Positions 1-10,107 of a stretch of DNA of 64,000 nt are shown here, piece by piece. Each line of letters begins with the position of its first letter. Within the stretch, counting starts at the first letter, position 1. The notes under the pieces were generated by a model. The model was not told where the DNA came from. It did no database searches and saw only the letters and a program-made list of their open reading frames with translations. Location: positions 1,247,823 through 1,311,822 of the forward strand of contig UYJD01000009.1 in assembly GCA_900618795.1 (NCBI GenBank). Direction: 5' to 3'. This stretch comes from Cyanodermella asteris (Eukaryota > Ascomycota > Lecanoromycetes > Ostropales > Stictidaceae). Made by a program: the position numbers and the translations under genes.

Positions 1-155
1 ATTCCCAGCACTAGTCGCTATCACACAATGAAAGCTTTCGACTGATTCGGCCTTACGCTTTTGCTTCATCACATTGCGTCGGCTGTTGCGTTGGCTCAGT
101 AGTAGAAGAGCGTCAAAGCTGCAGCCCAGCGCATCGATTTCAATCAGGCGCCAAA

Positions 156-796
156 ATGTCCATTTGGGATAATGTACGTGCTTGGATCGAGTTTGATGAG
201 GTGGCAGCGCCCACATGCAAGTACGATGAAGGCGACAATGACGCAGGAGACAAGATAATTCGGCACTGGGTCGAAGTTGAACGCCCCTCAAGTCTCACTG
301 TTTGTGTCGATACACCAACCACCATCGGTCGGCCAGATTGGGACGCATAGGAGTGCAAGTTGACTCTCGATAATCGCCTTACCTTCACATGGCAGACGTG
401 CTGGAACGATTTGTGGGAAAAGAGGCCTTATCGCATCAGTCATGTCCAGCTTCCTGGCACGCCCCAGCACTCATATGGTCTCCACAGGCTGCAAATTTCC
501 GAGAGTGGTGAGGGTACGCCATGTCACAGTCAGATCCAAGAAAACAATTGCTGATTGATCGTGTTGCTTCAGGGCTTGTCGACCTGCCGAACTTACGGAA
601 AGGTCTTCGGGTTATTTGGAAGAACTCTCCCGTCACAGCAGCACAGAGGCCTGGATCGATTCAGCTCCACCTGCGCCGCGTCAAATTCGCGATCAAACGC
701 AACGGCTTCAACACCACCGTAATGTACATCGAAAACCACAAGCCGCAGCACATGATCGGTAAAAGCAGCCATACCAAAGCATGGCAGACCAGGTAG
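156..796 (+). CDS. possible multi-exon hypothetical gene
   Basis: Two open segments lie in different frames. The first (156-350) starts with ATG and encodes a stretch rich in Trp and acidic residues (begins MSIWDNVRAW). The second (about 521-796) contains GSIQLHLRRVKFAIKR. The order, an N-terminal acidic beta-like part followed by a 'G-x-I-x-x-x-x-R' segment, is reminiscent of the fungal DUF7918 family, but the resemblance is weak. No clean intron joining the two parts was found, so the exon structure is unknown. It could equally be noncoding or a gene relic. The left part of the locus may also lie outside the window. Confidence 0.22.
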
Positions 797-1152
797 GTTT
801 AAACAGCCACTTTACTGAGATAGCTAATGATTTGACAGCCTTGGAAAAATTGACTCGAGTATTTCAGCTGTGAAAAGAGTGCGAATGTCAGTGCGTGATT
901 GCGATCTAGGAGCCACATGGCAATTCTTTTACAGATCAGCTTCTTGACTGCCACATTTGCATAAACGTCCTCCGGAGTCTGGAGATACCATAGCCCCAGC
1001 TCCAAGGGAAATTATAGTAACAACAAGCCCGCCGCTCTGGCATGAACCGTTGGCATGTGCGGATACCCACGTGCATGAGAGCGCGTCACATAACAGCAAC
1101 GCAGACGAAAGTGCTATTCCCCCCCCACAGAGTCGCAACTGAAAGCAAAAGT
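797..1152. other. intergenic, upstream of the 1153 gene
   Basis: No convincing gene is seen. The open frame of the downstream gene extends back to about 1042 without a stop, so this stretch probably holds its 5' leader. Confidence 0.4.
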
Positions 1153-2424
1153 ATGAGCATCAGCGATGGCTCTTCTAAGGCTTCATCTCATTCAGCTCAG
1201 CCCATCATCGCATCTACCGCATCCACAACAATGAGACCCTCCACACCCGACAGAACATTTGTGCCCACGGGACCGAGGATCGACCCTTCCGAATTGAAGG
1301 CTCATGACCGTCTTGCTTTGTGGCTCATCGCAGCAGATATGGCTGCTACCAAAACTCCCAGGGACATCGACAAGGGCTTTAGATCATTCGCTAGCCTGCC
1401 AAACAACCGCCACTTCACACCCGAACGGTGGAAAGAGGCGTGGAATCAGTCCGTTCGGTCCAAATGGCATGACTATCCAGTACAGCCTGGAGATAAGGAC
1501 AGAGTATGGAAACATGCAGAGACCATAACGGCTTTGACCTGGGACGGCCGCCAGCAATTCTGGACTCAGGTCGTTGCTCTCGAAGCCTGGGCTCATTTGA
1601 CTGTGTGGCAGTGGGATTGGGTCTGGCTCAGATTGTTCAGATCGGTGTTGCTCCTCGAAAGAAGGGCCGCGGAGAGACAGGTCGCGGAACAAGCGACAGC
1701 AGAGAACGACACTCACGAGGACGGTGTTGCAGTTGGCGTGGCTAAGACTGGGCCAGCCCAAGCAGACGTAATGGAAGGCCTAGAGCACGAGAACAACCTG
1801 GTGCCAGACGTTGTTCTTCCAATCCCAGCGATTTTGTCAAACAACACGCCTTCACCTCCTCTCTTTTTCCCAGCCACGTCTCCAGAAGTATCCCGACCTA
1901 CGCCGCCTCCGCCTCCGCCTCCAACGTCTCACTCGGCACCACCCGTGCCTGTGGCTACAACGAATTCCACATCCAGACTTCGACCAGATACATCTGGATT
2001 CGTGAGAGCACCTCAAGTGCCGAAAAAATCCTTATTCAAGCAAGCTCAACCGCTTATCGATCCTCTTTCCTTACCAACCCCAGAACGTCCTTGCGTCTCC
2101 GCCCATAGCCGCGCCTTCCACACTCAAGGTGTCCTCCAAACAACCAGGGCCTTCCTGCATGTCATCGACCATGTTCAGTACACCGTTTGGCAGCTGAATG
2201 GACCCAGCGAGCCAGAAAGACGAGATTTCGAGTCTTGGCGTGCAGCTTTGAGTGAGCGAAACAAGGCCAACATCCTTTGGGATCGGGAGGCGACCGCAAG
2301 GGTAAACTCCTTTCTCGGCAACGAGCACCATCCAGACGCGAGGGAGGAGCGAGACCTGTGGTGCTGGTGGCGAGCGATGCGATTGAACTATGAAGAGGAG
2401 AGGAAAGTGGGGAACAAGCGCTGA
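1153..2424 (+). CDS. hypothetical protein with proline-rich linker
   Basis: A single-exon frame of 423 aa from the ATG at 1153 (MSISDGSS). An in-frame ATG at 1042 exists, but its extension looks like leader sequence. The protein has a Ser/Thr-rich N-terminus, a helical Trp-rich part at about residues 50-170 (HDRLALWLIAAD; WAHLTVWQWDWVWLRL), a proline-rich low-complexity linker near residues 240-270 with a run of eight Pro, and a second Trp-rich part at the C-terminus (DLWCWWRAMRLNYEEER). No family was recognised. The two ordered Trp-rich ends and frame continuity argue that it is real. It converges on the monooxygenase gene, with a minisatellite between the two. Confidence 0.6.
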   Translation: MSISDGSSKASSHSAQPIIASTASTTMRPSTPDRTFVPTGPRIDPSELKAHDRLALWLIAADMAATKTPRDIDKGFRSFASLPNNRHFTPERWKEAWNQSVRSKWHDYPVQPGDKDRVWKHAETITALTWDGRQQFWTQVVALEAWAHLTVWQWDWVWLRLFRSVLLLERRAAERQVAEQATAENDTHEDGVAVGVAKTGPAQADVMEGLEHENNLVPDVVLPIPAILSNNTPSPPLFFPATSPEVSRPTPPPPPPPTSHSAPPVPVATTNSTSRLRPDTSGFVRAPQVPKKSLFKQAQPLIDPLSLPTPERPCVSAHSRAFHTQGVLQTTRAFLHVIDHVQYTVWQLNGPSEPERRDFESWRAALSERNKANILWDREATARVNSFLGNEHHPDAREERDLWCWWRAMRLNYEEERKVGNKR

Positions 2425-2514
2425 AATGAGGGAAAGGCGAGGATCGGACCTCTCAAACGGGCGGTTAGGATAGACTAGTTGCCAATACGTTTGTAGATGT
2501 GTGAGAGGTAGTTG

Positions 2515-2634
2515 GGTACTTGACCAGGTACTTAACAGGGTAATTGGCTGGGTGCCTGAACAGGTGCTTAGCTAGGTGTTTAGGTTGGTCTTCAGCTGGG
2601 TGTGTAGCAGGCTGTCTAGCTGGGTATTTAGCCG
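2515..2634 (+). repeat. 12-bp degenerate minisatellite, 10 units
   Basis: Ten consecutive units of exactly 12 bp, consensus about GGTGCTTAGCTG, run from 2515 to 2634 without an indel. A partial unit precedes (2507-2514) and a decayed one follows. Units differ by one to several substitutions, so the array is old but has kept its period. It lies between the convergent 3' ends of two genes. Confidence 0.85.
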
Positions 2635-2758
2635 GTGTAAATGGAATGCCTGCAACGACTTCTTTCCTCCCGCCTTATCTGCTAGTCCAGATCAAATGCC
2701 AGAAAAAGAACCAATCCACCACGAGCGTCGGAAGCGTTGTCAAATGACATGCTCAGTG

Positions 2759-4648
2759 CTAGTACTCTGGCATGAATCTGTCGAAGAGCGTCGCTAGAGC
2801 CTCGGAATCACCAAGCCGGAGGACATTCGCAACGTGCTGATCCGGCCGAACCACCAATACCGCGCCTTGCTCTCGATCCACGCCTCTCAGCTTATACACA
2901 TCTCCTATTTCCTCTCCATCGATCCAATGATCCGTAAATACCTTCTTGTGACTTCTCAAGCCATGGTACGCCTTCAGTCTCGGCCTCAACAGACAGGGCA
3001 GCTCGGCGAGTTCAAACGCAGTATGCGGCTCGCGGTATACCGCCAGAACCTCGAAGACTGCGTCGACATCCTCGTCCGCAGGCGTGTAGCGCCTCACCGG
3101 TGACTGGGGATCTCTCTCTCGCCACTCACACAGCTTGAACGTCCTCGACTCCCGGTCCCCTGGCTTATCTGCACCTGCGAAGATTAAGAGCCTCCATCGC
3201 CTGTCTGCGACCAGCATGTGGCCCAATTGCACCGGACACGCATCCGCGACCCTCAGAACCCTGGCCGAGTGAAACCTCTTACCAACCTCGAAGCCGCTAG
3301 CAAGCGATTGCCTCTGCTCATCAACGCCGGCCATCACCAACGATTGCTCGTACTGAATCCCCGTCCCCGCCATGAACGTGGCCTTATCAGCATGAGCCTT
3401 CCTCAACACATCCGCATCCGCACCTTTCGACTTGGAAGAAAAGACACCAGTCAGATAGCGATCGAACTCGACCATTTCCTGCGCAACCGCGTGTCGTTCT
3501 TGAGAACAAGTACGCAGAATCTTTGGGGACGAGAGGCCCGAGACGACGGAGGCGAGTTTCCACGCGAGGTTGAAGGTATCCGCCATGCTGGTGTTCATGC
3601 CTTGACCCGCTTTCGGACTATACGTGTGGCTAGCATCGCCGGCAATGAAGACTGTCGGCGGTAGATCCGCTGTTGAATTATCGAGTTGAGGGCACAGTCG
3701 TTGGCCAATGTCGTAGCGGGACCACCAGAGGACTTCTTTGACTTCGACGGTATAGGGGTGGAGGATCTTCTTGGCTTTGTCGGCAATCGTCTTCGCGGTG
3801 ACGGTCGGTGATTGTGTGTAAGTATCGTGACCTAGTTCGACGTAGATGCGTGTTACCATGTGGTCTCGCTCGGCCTTGGGGATGATGAGCATCGCGCCCT
3901 CGGTAGCGGAGCGGAGGCCGACTTTGAAACGGATATCGGGGAAGGTGGTATCGATGAGAGCATCCATGACACCCCAGATGCTATTTGTCGAGTCTCCGTG
4001 CATGGGAAGGGAAAGAGCATTGCGGACTGAGCTGTGGGCACCGTCGCAGCCGACAACGTACCTGGCACGAACCGTCCGCAAGGTCTTCAGTCCCGTTTCG
4101 TCCGTGACCTCAACTATCACTTCGCCGCATTCTCCCGCTCCATTCCGTCCCGCAGTCTTTTCAAACCCGATGAACGTACACCCATAGATCACTTTCACTG
4201 GATCTCCCAGCTCGGCCATCCGTTTCGAAAATAGCTCATGCAGTCTAGCCTGCGTCAAGATCACGTGTGGCATCTCCGACAGTCCTTCCGCCGTATCCTT
4301 GTGCCTTTTTGCTCTATATATGCGTCCGTTGCCGTCGGGCTCCCAGAATATCATCTCGTTAATGGGACATCCTTCCTTGACGACCTGCTCTGCGAAGCCA
4401 AGGGCTTGAAACATTTCAAGGCTACGTACTTGAAGGCCATCAGCATGGCCCTCGAGAAGCCTAGTCGGACGGCGTTCGAGGACTGCAGACCGGATTCGGG
4501 GCTGGTGAGATAGAGCTGTCGCGAGGGTCAGACCGGCGGGGCCGCTGCCAATGATGAGGACGTCGACCTCCGTGGGTAAAGAGGTTGGGGAGTGGGGAGT
4601 GCCGAGCAAGGGAGGACTCGTCCTGGGTTGATTGTCAATTTGCGCCAT
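2759..4648 (-). CDS. FAD-dependent monooxygenase, phenol 2-monooxygenase type
   Basis: A single-exon 629-aa flavoprotein hydroxylase; the ATG at 4648 reads MAQIDNQ. It shows the Rossmann dinucleotide motif GSGPAG (about residues 34-39), the DG motif in VVGCDGAHSSVR (about 200) and the GD motif in FIAGDASHTYSPKAGQGMN (about 335), followed by a C-terminal thioredoxin-like domain as in phenol hydroxylases. The family uses NAD(P)H, FAD and O2 to hydroxylate phenolic rings in the cytosol, feeding aromatic catabolism or secondary metabolism. Length and motif order match the family and nothing is missing. The substrate cannot be read from sequence, and no pathway partners flank it, so it is probably a stand-alone catabolic or detoxifying enzyme. 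Confidence 0.93.
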   Translation of the reverse strand: MAQIDNQPRTSPPLLGTPHSPTSLPTEVDVLIIGSGPAGLTLATALSHQPRIRSAVLERRPTRLLEGHADGLQVRSLEMFQALGFAEQVVKEGCPINEMIFWEPDGNGRIYRAKRHKDTAEGLSEMPHVILTQARLHELFSKRMAELGDPVKVIYGCTFIGFEKTAGRNGAGECGEVIVEVTDETGLKTLRTVRARYVVGCDGAHSSVRNALSLPMHGDSTNSIWGVMDALIDTTFPDIRFKVGLRSATEGAMLIIPKAERDHMVTRIYVELGHDTYTQSPTVTAKTIADKAKKILHPYTVEVKEVLWWSRYDIGQRLCPQLDNSTADLPPTVFIAGDASHTYSPKAGQGMNTSMADTFNLAWKLASVVSGLSSPKILRTCSQERHAVAQEMVEFDRYLTGVFSSKSKGADADVLRKAHADKATFMAGTGIQYEQSLVMAGVDEQRQSLASGFEVGKRFHSARVLRVADACPVQLGHMLVADRRWRLLIFAGADKPGDRESRTFKLCEWRERDPQSPVRRYTPADEDVDAVFEVLAVYREPHTAFELAELPCLLRPRLKAYHGLRSHKKVFTDHWIDGEEIGDVYKLRGVDREQGAVLVVRPDQHVANVLRLGDSEALATLFDRFMPEY

Positions 4649-5124
4649 AGCTGAAGGCTGGTCCGATGAGGTAGATCAATAGCACTTGGAGGGAGGATGG
4701 TGATGGAAAGGAGCGTCAAGCATTTCATTTCAACATTACTGGTTCGTAATGCTCCTTGTGCTTGTTCGTAGCAGATCATGACAGACACAACGGACAAAGA
4801 GGTGGTTAGCACCAGCACAATGCAATTATCAAGATCGCAAGTGGGACAAGATTCAAGTACTAGTGACGTGGAGTATGCTGTGCAACTGGTTAGGATAAAG
4901 AAGTCTGGCCCGAGCATCTGGGCCTGCTGCAACTTCTCGTCAGCATCCGCGAAACCTCTCTCGACGCGCTGATTTTCTGGATACAAAGCGTCATGGTTCG
5001 TGGCACGGCTCTCGTCGTGTACATGTAGCGAGCGTGTTTCGGGGCGGTTTTTAGGATATGCCCTGTATGTCAGAATCGCACGGCCACTAAACCACACGCA
5101 AATGAAGGTCGTAATGAGAACCAT
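4528..5124 (-). CDS. weak candidate: small membrane protein
   Basis: An ATG at 5124 opens a 198-aa frame with hydrophobic segments near residues 1-20 (VLITTFICVWFSG) and 100-120 (CIVLVLTTSLSVVSVMIC). The 3' part runs into the start of the monooxygenase gene on the same strand, so the true gene, if any, must end or splice before 4650. No family was recognised. It may simply be the monooxygenase promoter. Confidence 0.2.
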   Translation of the reverse strand: MVLITTFICVWFSGRAILTYRAYPKNRPETRSLHVHDESRATNHDALYPENQRVERGFADADEKLQQAQMLGPDFFILTSCTAYSTSLVLESCPTCDLDNCIVLVLTTSLSVVSVMICYEQAQGALRTSNVEMKCLTLLSITILPPSAIDLPHRTSLQLWRKLTINPGRVLPCSALPTPQPLYPRRSTSSSLAAAPPV

Positions 5125-5668
5125 AATTGTGGTCGGTCATGATTCGAAGCATCAGCGAGCTGGACTGGACCGAGAAAAGCGTGAAAAACATGGTGGTCGT
5201 GCCTGCTGAACATTGGATATTGCTCAATTGACTTCAGCGATGTGAACGTTGACGAAAGTTTGTGCCGATGCAACAAGACTCAATGCATAACCGTGACGAG
5301 AAAGCGGCCGGAATGGAGTCCCTGATCCCTAAGATTGAGCCCCATCATGTGGCGCCTGTGTGGCTGATTCATGCCTGATCTGAGTATCCTAGCAGCTGAG
5401 AATTTCGAGGGGTTTTCGTGCATGTTCGACTGAAAAATAGAATGTAGAGTAGTTTATCTTGTTTACAATGTTCTCAAGGAAGCATTTGGGTCTTGCAAAC
5501 CGTATCAGTGAGATGGGTTACTGATTAAGCCCCCCTTTCAAACACCCCCAATAGCTCGTGTAGATCTACGGAGGGCAAATATTTACACGGGTATTTGCCT
5601 TCATTCTCTGGAACTGTGAGCCTGTCTGATGCTCTTGTGACAGGGCGGAGACTTGCGAGTAGCAGACT

Positions 5669-6001
5669 ATGTCTGGAGCAAATCCTGAGAGGCATATTTG
5701 CGGCGCAGAATGCATTGCAACACCGGGCACCGAGCCTTTCGACTTGCTGTCCCTACCACTTGAAATGCAGGCGATGTTTCTGGACGAAGTTCTCGTCGCA
5801 GCATACAAAGCACGCACCTGTAGGAAGATTTGGGAGCACACCCTCTTGAGCCTAGCCGAAGTTGAGCTGAGCCTATCGAGGCGGCTGGAACGGCGGTGTG
5901 AGCAGTTCAACAACAACAGCGCCAGCCAAGCAGCGGAACTGCGAGCTTTCGTGCAGAGCCAGAGTATGACAGCCGTGGCCGCCGTTTGGGCATCAGATTG
6001 A
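5669..6001 (+). CDS. small hypothetical protein, F-box-like start
   Basis: A 110-aa frame from the ATG at 5669 (MSGANPERH). Residues about 24-50 (FDLLSLPLEMQAMFLDEVL) follow the 'LxxLPxExxxxIxxxL' rhythm of F-box motifs, followed by a helical, Glu/Arg-rich tail. It is isolated between the monooxygenase and MET6. It could be a truncated F-box gene, a small real gene or chance; composition slightly favours coding. Confidence 0.35.
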   Translation: MSGANPERHICGAECIATPGTEPFDLLSLPLEMQAMFLDEVLVAAYKARTCRKIWEHTLLSLAEVELSLSRRLERRCEQFNNNSASQAAELRAFVQSQSMTAVAAVWASD

Positions 6002-6996
6002 GAATAGCATTGTGTAAAACATATGCACAAGCAACAGAAGGCTGTGAGGACAATTGGAAGAAGATCTTGGAGGATCCCGCAAAATTGCGGAGCGCTCGGG
6101 GGAGTAAAGTGTAATAATAGCTCATACCGGGAGATTTCCCTCGAATTCAATGCTCCTTTCACAACAATCCATTGGCCGCCAGTCCAAGTGACTCTGTGGA
6201 GACTTGGGCATTGACGTGGTATACGCTAGACGTGGCTCAATAGGTAGAAAAGCGCCGAGATAAGAAGCGATAGAGCTACCTGGCTGTTACAGTTCAACGG
6301 ACCGTCAGCACCACCGTCGGCCCCCTGATGTCGAGGCGCACTCCGTCATTTGAAGCCCGGAGACCGAGTATTCATCGAGACGATGAGTGAAAGCGACCAT
6401 TCTGCAGATCGAGTGTTGTCTAGTCAGTCTCTCTCAGATGATGAAATGACATTCTTCATCCGCCACACAATGGCAGCCCAGAGGTACTAGTAGCTACCCG
6501 AGTGCGAGCGAGTCGATAATACTCGGGTCCGCAGCGCAGGACGGGTGAGGAGCACGGCTCACAGCATGGTCAGCATGGCGGCCGGTTAAAGAGGTCGGTG
6601 TAGCAGGAGCTGCAGGGACTATTTCGCCACACGGGAGGTTGGCTTGGGGGAGGTTGTCTGATGGGAGGTGAATTGAGAGTATCTGGCGACGTTTCCAGCG
6701 GTTGCTACCCCGCCAGCCGATGCTCGCAAATTGGCGGAATGGCGTGCCGCTGCAGTGAAAAAAGTGCACCTCTTCCACCCCGCCAAAGCTCACCTACTAC
6801 TTTCTCATTCTCATCTCACCCTCTCTCTTCCCCCCATCACCACCACCCTCCTGTTTGATTCTTCTCGTGCTACTATATCGAGAAGCTTCCCCCTTGATCG
6901 TCTTTCCTCCTTGCAATTGCCTGTCTACCATTCCTGAGACAGACATTGAGAACCTCCTCGACACTCATCTCACATCCCCGTCTGCCCACCGCCAAG
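6002..6996. promoter_or_regulatory. MET6 upstream region
   Basis: No gene is seen. The last 220 bases (about 6770-6990) are strongly pyrimidine-rich on the + strand, a common feature of 5' leaders and core promoters of highly expressed fungal genes. No exact sulfur-regulator palindrome was identified by eye. Confidence 0.5.
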
Positions 6997-9362
6997 ATGG
7001 TGCAGTCGTAAGTTTGGACGAGCAAGTTTCAATTGGGCCTTCGCTGACATTCCTCGACAGAGCTGTTCTTGGTTTCCCGCGCATGGGTGCGCAGCGTGAC
7101 CTGAAGAAGGCCACCGAGGCGTACTGGGGCGGCAAGCTTGGTCAAGCTGAGCTCCTCAAGGAGGGCAAGCGTCTGCGTCTCGAGCACTGGAACATCCAGA
7201 AGGCTGCCGGTGTCAACATCATCCCTAGCAACGATTTCTCCTTCTACGACCATGTTCTCGACCACATTCAGTTCTTCAGTGCCGTGCCGGAGCGCTACCT
7301 CAAGTACAAGCTCGACCCTATCGATGAGTTCTTCGCCATGGGCCGTGGCCTGCAGAAGCCCGAGCAGGGAATTGACGTCCCCTCGTTGGAGATGGTCAAG
7401 TGGTTCGACTCGAACTACCACTACGTCAAGCCCACTCTTCAGAACGACCAGACCTTCACCTTGACTGCCAACCCCAAGCCGGTCGTTGAATTCCAGGAGG
7501 CCAAGGATGCTGGTATTCACACCCGCCCTGTCCTGGTCGGACCTGTTTCTTTCCTTGCTCTTGGTAAGGCCGACCGTGGTCAGACCGTCGACCCGATCTC
7601 TCTGATCGACAAGCTGGTCCCTGCCTACGTTGAGCTCCTCCAGAAGCTTAAGACCGCCGGTGCCGACACGGTCCAGATCGACGAGCCTACTCTCGTATTC
7701 GACCTGAAGCCGGCTGTCAAGGCTGCTTTCAAGCCCGTGTACGAGAAGTTCGCCAGCCTCGGTGACGCCATCCCCAAGCTTGTTGTCAGCACATATTTCG
7801 GTGACATCGTCCACAACACTGACGTTCTTGCATCGTTGAAGTCCGTCTACGGTATTCACATCGACTTGGTCCGCAACCCGGAGCAGTTCGAGACCGTCGC
7901 TGCTGCCATTGGACCCCAGCAGATCCTCTCCGTTGGTGTCGTTGACGGCCGTAACATCTGGAAGACCAACCTGAAGAACGCTATCGAGAAGGTCGAGGCT
8001 GCCGTCCAGAAGCTTGGCAAGGACCGCGTTATCGTCGCTAGCTCCAGCTCGCTCCTCCACACCCCTCACACCCTTGCCAGCGAGAAGTCGCTTGACCCTG
8101 AGATCGCCGATTGGTTCAGCTTTGCCGTCGAGAAGGTTACTGAGCTTGCTGTCATCTCCAAGGCTGTTACCGAGGGCCCGGCTTCCGTCAAGGACTTCCT
8201 CGAGGCCAACGCCAAGTCGATGCAGTCCCGCGCTACATCCGCACGCACCAACGACCCGGCTGTCAAGGAGCGCCAGAGCAAGATCGCCGAGAGCGACTAC
8301 AACCGCAAGTCTCCCTTCCCTACCAGAATTGCTGCCCAGCAGCAGCACCTCGGTCTCCCTCTCTTCCCCACCACAACCATCGGCTCCTTCCCCCAGACCA
8401 AGGACATCCGTATCACCCGTAACAAGTTCACCAAGGGCGAGATCACCCCCGAGGCCTACGAGAAGTTCATTGAGCAGCAGATTCAGGAAGTTGTCCAGGT
8501 TCAGGATGAGCTCGGCCTTGATGTCTACGTTCACGGTGAGCCTGAGCGAAACGACATGGTTCAGTACTTCGGTGAACGCTTGAACGGTTACGCTTTCACC
8601 ACCAACGGTTGGGTCCAGTCTTACGGTTCGCGTTGCGTCCGTCCCCCAATTGTTGTCGGTGACGTCTCTCGTCCCGCTCCCATGACTGTCAAGGAGTCCC
8701 AGTACGCTGCCAGCATCTCCAAGAAGCCCATGAAGGGTATGCTTACTGGCCCCATCACCTGCTTGCGATGGTCGTTCCCCCGTGACGACGTTCACCAGTC
8801 TGTCCAGGCTGAGCAGCTTGCCCTTGCCCTCCGCGACGAAGTCGTTGACCTCGAGAAGGCCAACGTCAAGGTCATCCAAGTCGACGAGCCCGCTCTTCGT
8901 GAGGGTCTGCCTCTCCGCTCTGGCCTTGAGCGCGAGAAGTACCTGACTTACTCCGTCAAGGCTTTCCGTCTCGCCACCACTGGTGTCGAGGACTCCACTC
9001 AGATCCACTCTCACTTCTGCTACTCCGAGTTCCAGGACTTCTTCCACGCCATTGCTGCTCTTGATGCTGACGTTCTGTCCATTGAGAACTCCAAGTCGGA
9101 TGCCAAGCTCCTCAAGGTCTTCGTTGACGAGGCCTACCCCCGCCACATCGGCCCCGGTGTCTACGACATCCACTCTCCTCGTGTTCCCAGCGAGCAGGAG
9201 ATCAAGGACCGCATCCAGGAGATGCTTCAGTACCTCAAGCCTGAGCAGCTCTGGATCGATCCTGACTGCGGTCTCAAGACCCGCCAGTGGAAAGAGACTA
9301 AGGCCGCTTTGACCAACATGGTCAACGCTGCCAAGTTCTTCCGTGAGCAACACTCGAAGTAA
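6997..9362 (+). CDS. MET6: cobalamin-independent methionine synthase
   Basis: Transfers the methyl group of 5-methyltetrahydrofolate (polyglutamate) to homocysteine, the last step of methionine synthesis, in the cytosol. Exons are 6997-7007 and 7061-9362, giving 770 aa; the 53-nt intron begins GTAAGT after MVQ and ends GACAG, and splicing gives the family start MVQSAVLGFPRMG. Both MetE halves are present. The zinc ligands of the C-terminal barrel are visible: His655 and Cys657 in HSHFCYS, Glu near 677 in LSIENSKSD, and Cys near 737 in DPDCGLK. Codons are strongly biased to C- or G-ending, as in highly expressed fungal genes; this bias also leaves a long open antisense frame. The first exon codes for only three and two-thirds residues, so start calls that ignore it would be wrong. 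Confidence 0.98.
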
Positions 9363-10107
9363 ATGTCAAAGCTCCAACAGCATTTGACTTGAAGGCGGAT
9401 GATTTAATGTTTCAACAAAAGATGTGCTTGTAGTATAACGGGCATATGACGGTCGGGAACAAAAGTTCAACATGATATGATTAGACGATACCCATGAGCA
9501 ATGTCATCGACTGCTCGATCTCAACATCGGCGTTACTCTTGGGTTCTTTGGGACGGGTGTTTTGTACTTCTTACGGAAATGGTATTAGGGGTTCGGGTCA
9601 GACAAGACGGGAAAGTCGATACAAGAAGAATAGCATCGAGCTCAGCAAGCATTTGCTTGATTCGCCAAATCGATGAAACAATCGAATATCACGAGGGTCA
9701 CTGGAAGTGACAACTTTTTCCTTTCGCGATCGCACTTTCCGTGCCTGATGTAGAGAGTGGGTCGCGCTTGCTAACACATCAGGACCGTGTGTATGAAGAC
9801 CCCGAATTTGGCTGCTTCACAGTCTCATCAATCACCCAGACGTTCCTTTGTGCTACCTGTCTCTCCCTTTGCTATTCCTTGTTTGCAAGCCTTTCTAGGA
9901 CAATTTTTGCTTGAGCTGGCTCAACTGGTCCTCGATTTGAACCCATCGCGTCATTTGCGCAGTGTCTAGTCCTCACTTCGCTTCAATTCTGTGACAAAGA
10001 CTGGTGAATTACCTTCGAAAGCTTTGGGACAAGCTCGAAATCTTCTGACTGCCAGCGTTCAAAGTCCTTTGGGCCAGGAAACCAGGCCCGACGACTCGTG
10101 ATACACT
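9363..10107. other. intergenic
   Basis: Holds the 3' end of MET6 and the 5' region of the next gene. Only short unconvincing frames; nothing else seen. Confidence 0.5.

Noticed and set aside
7029-9353. 774-codon open frame antisense to MET6
   Set aside because: MET6 has extreme codon bias; avoidance of TTA, CTA and TCA codons removes antisense stops. The antisense protein is Leu/Val/Asp-rich with no domain, and the sense gene is certain.
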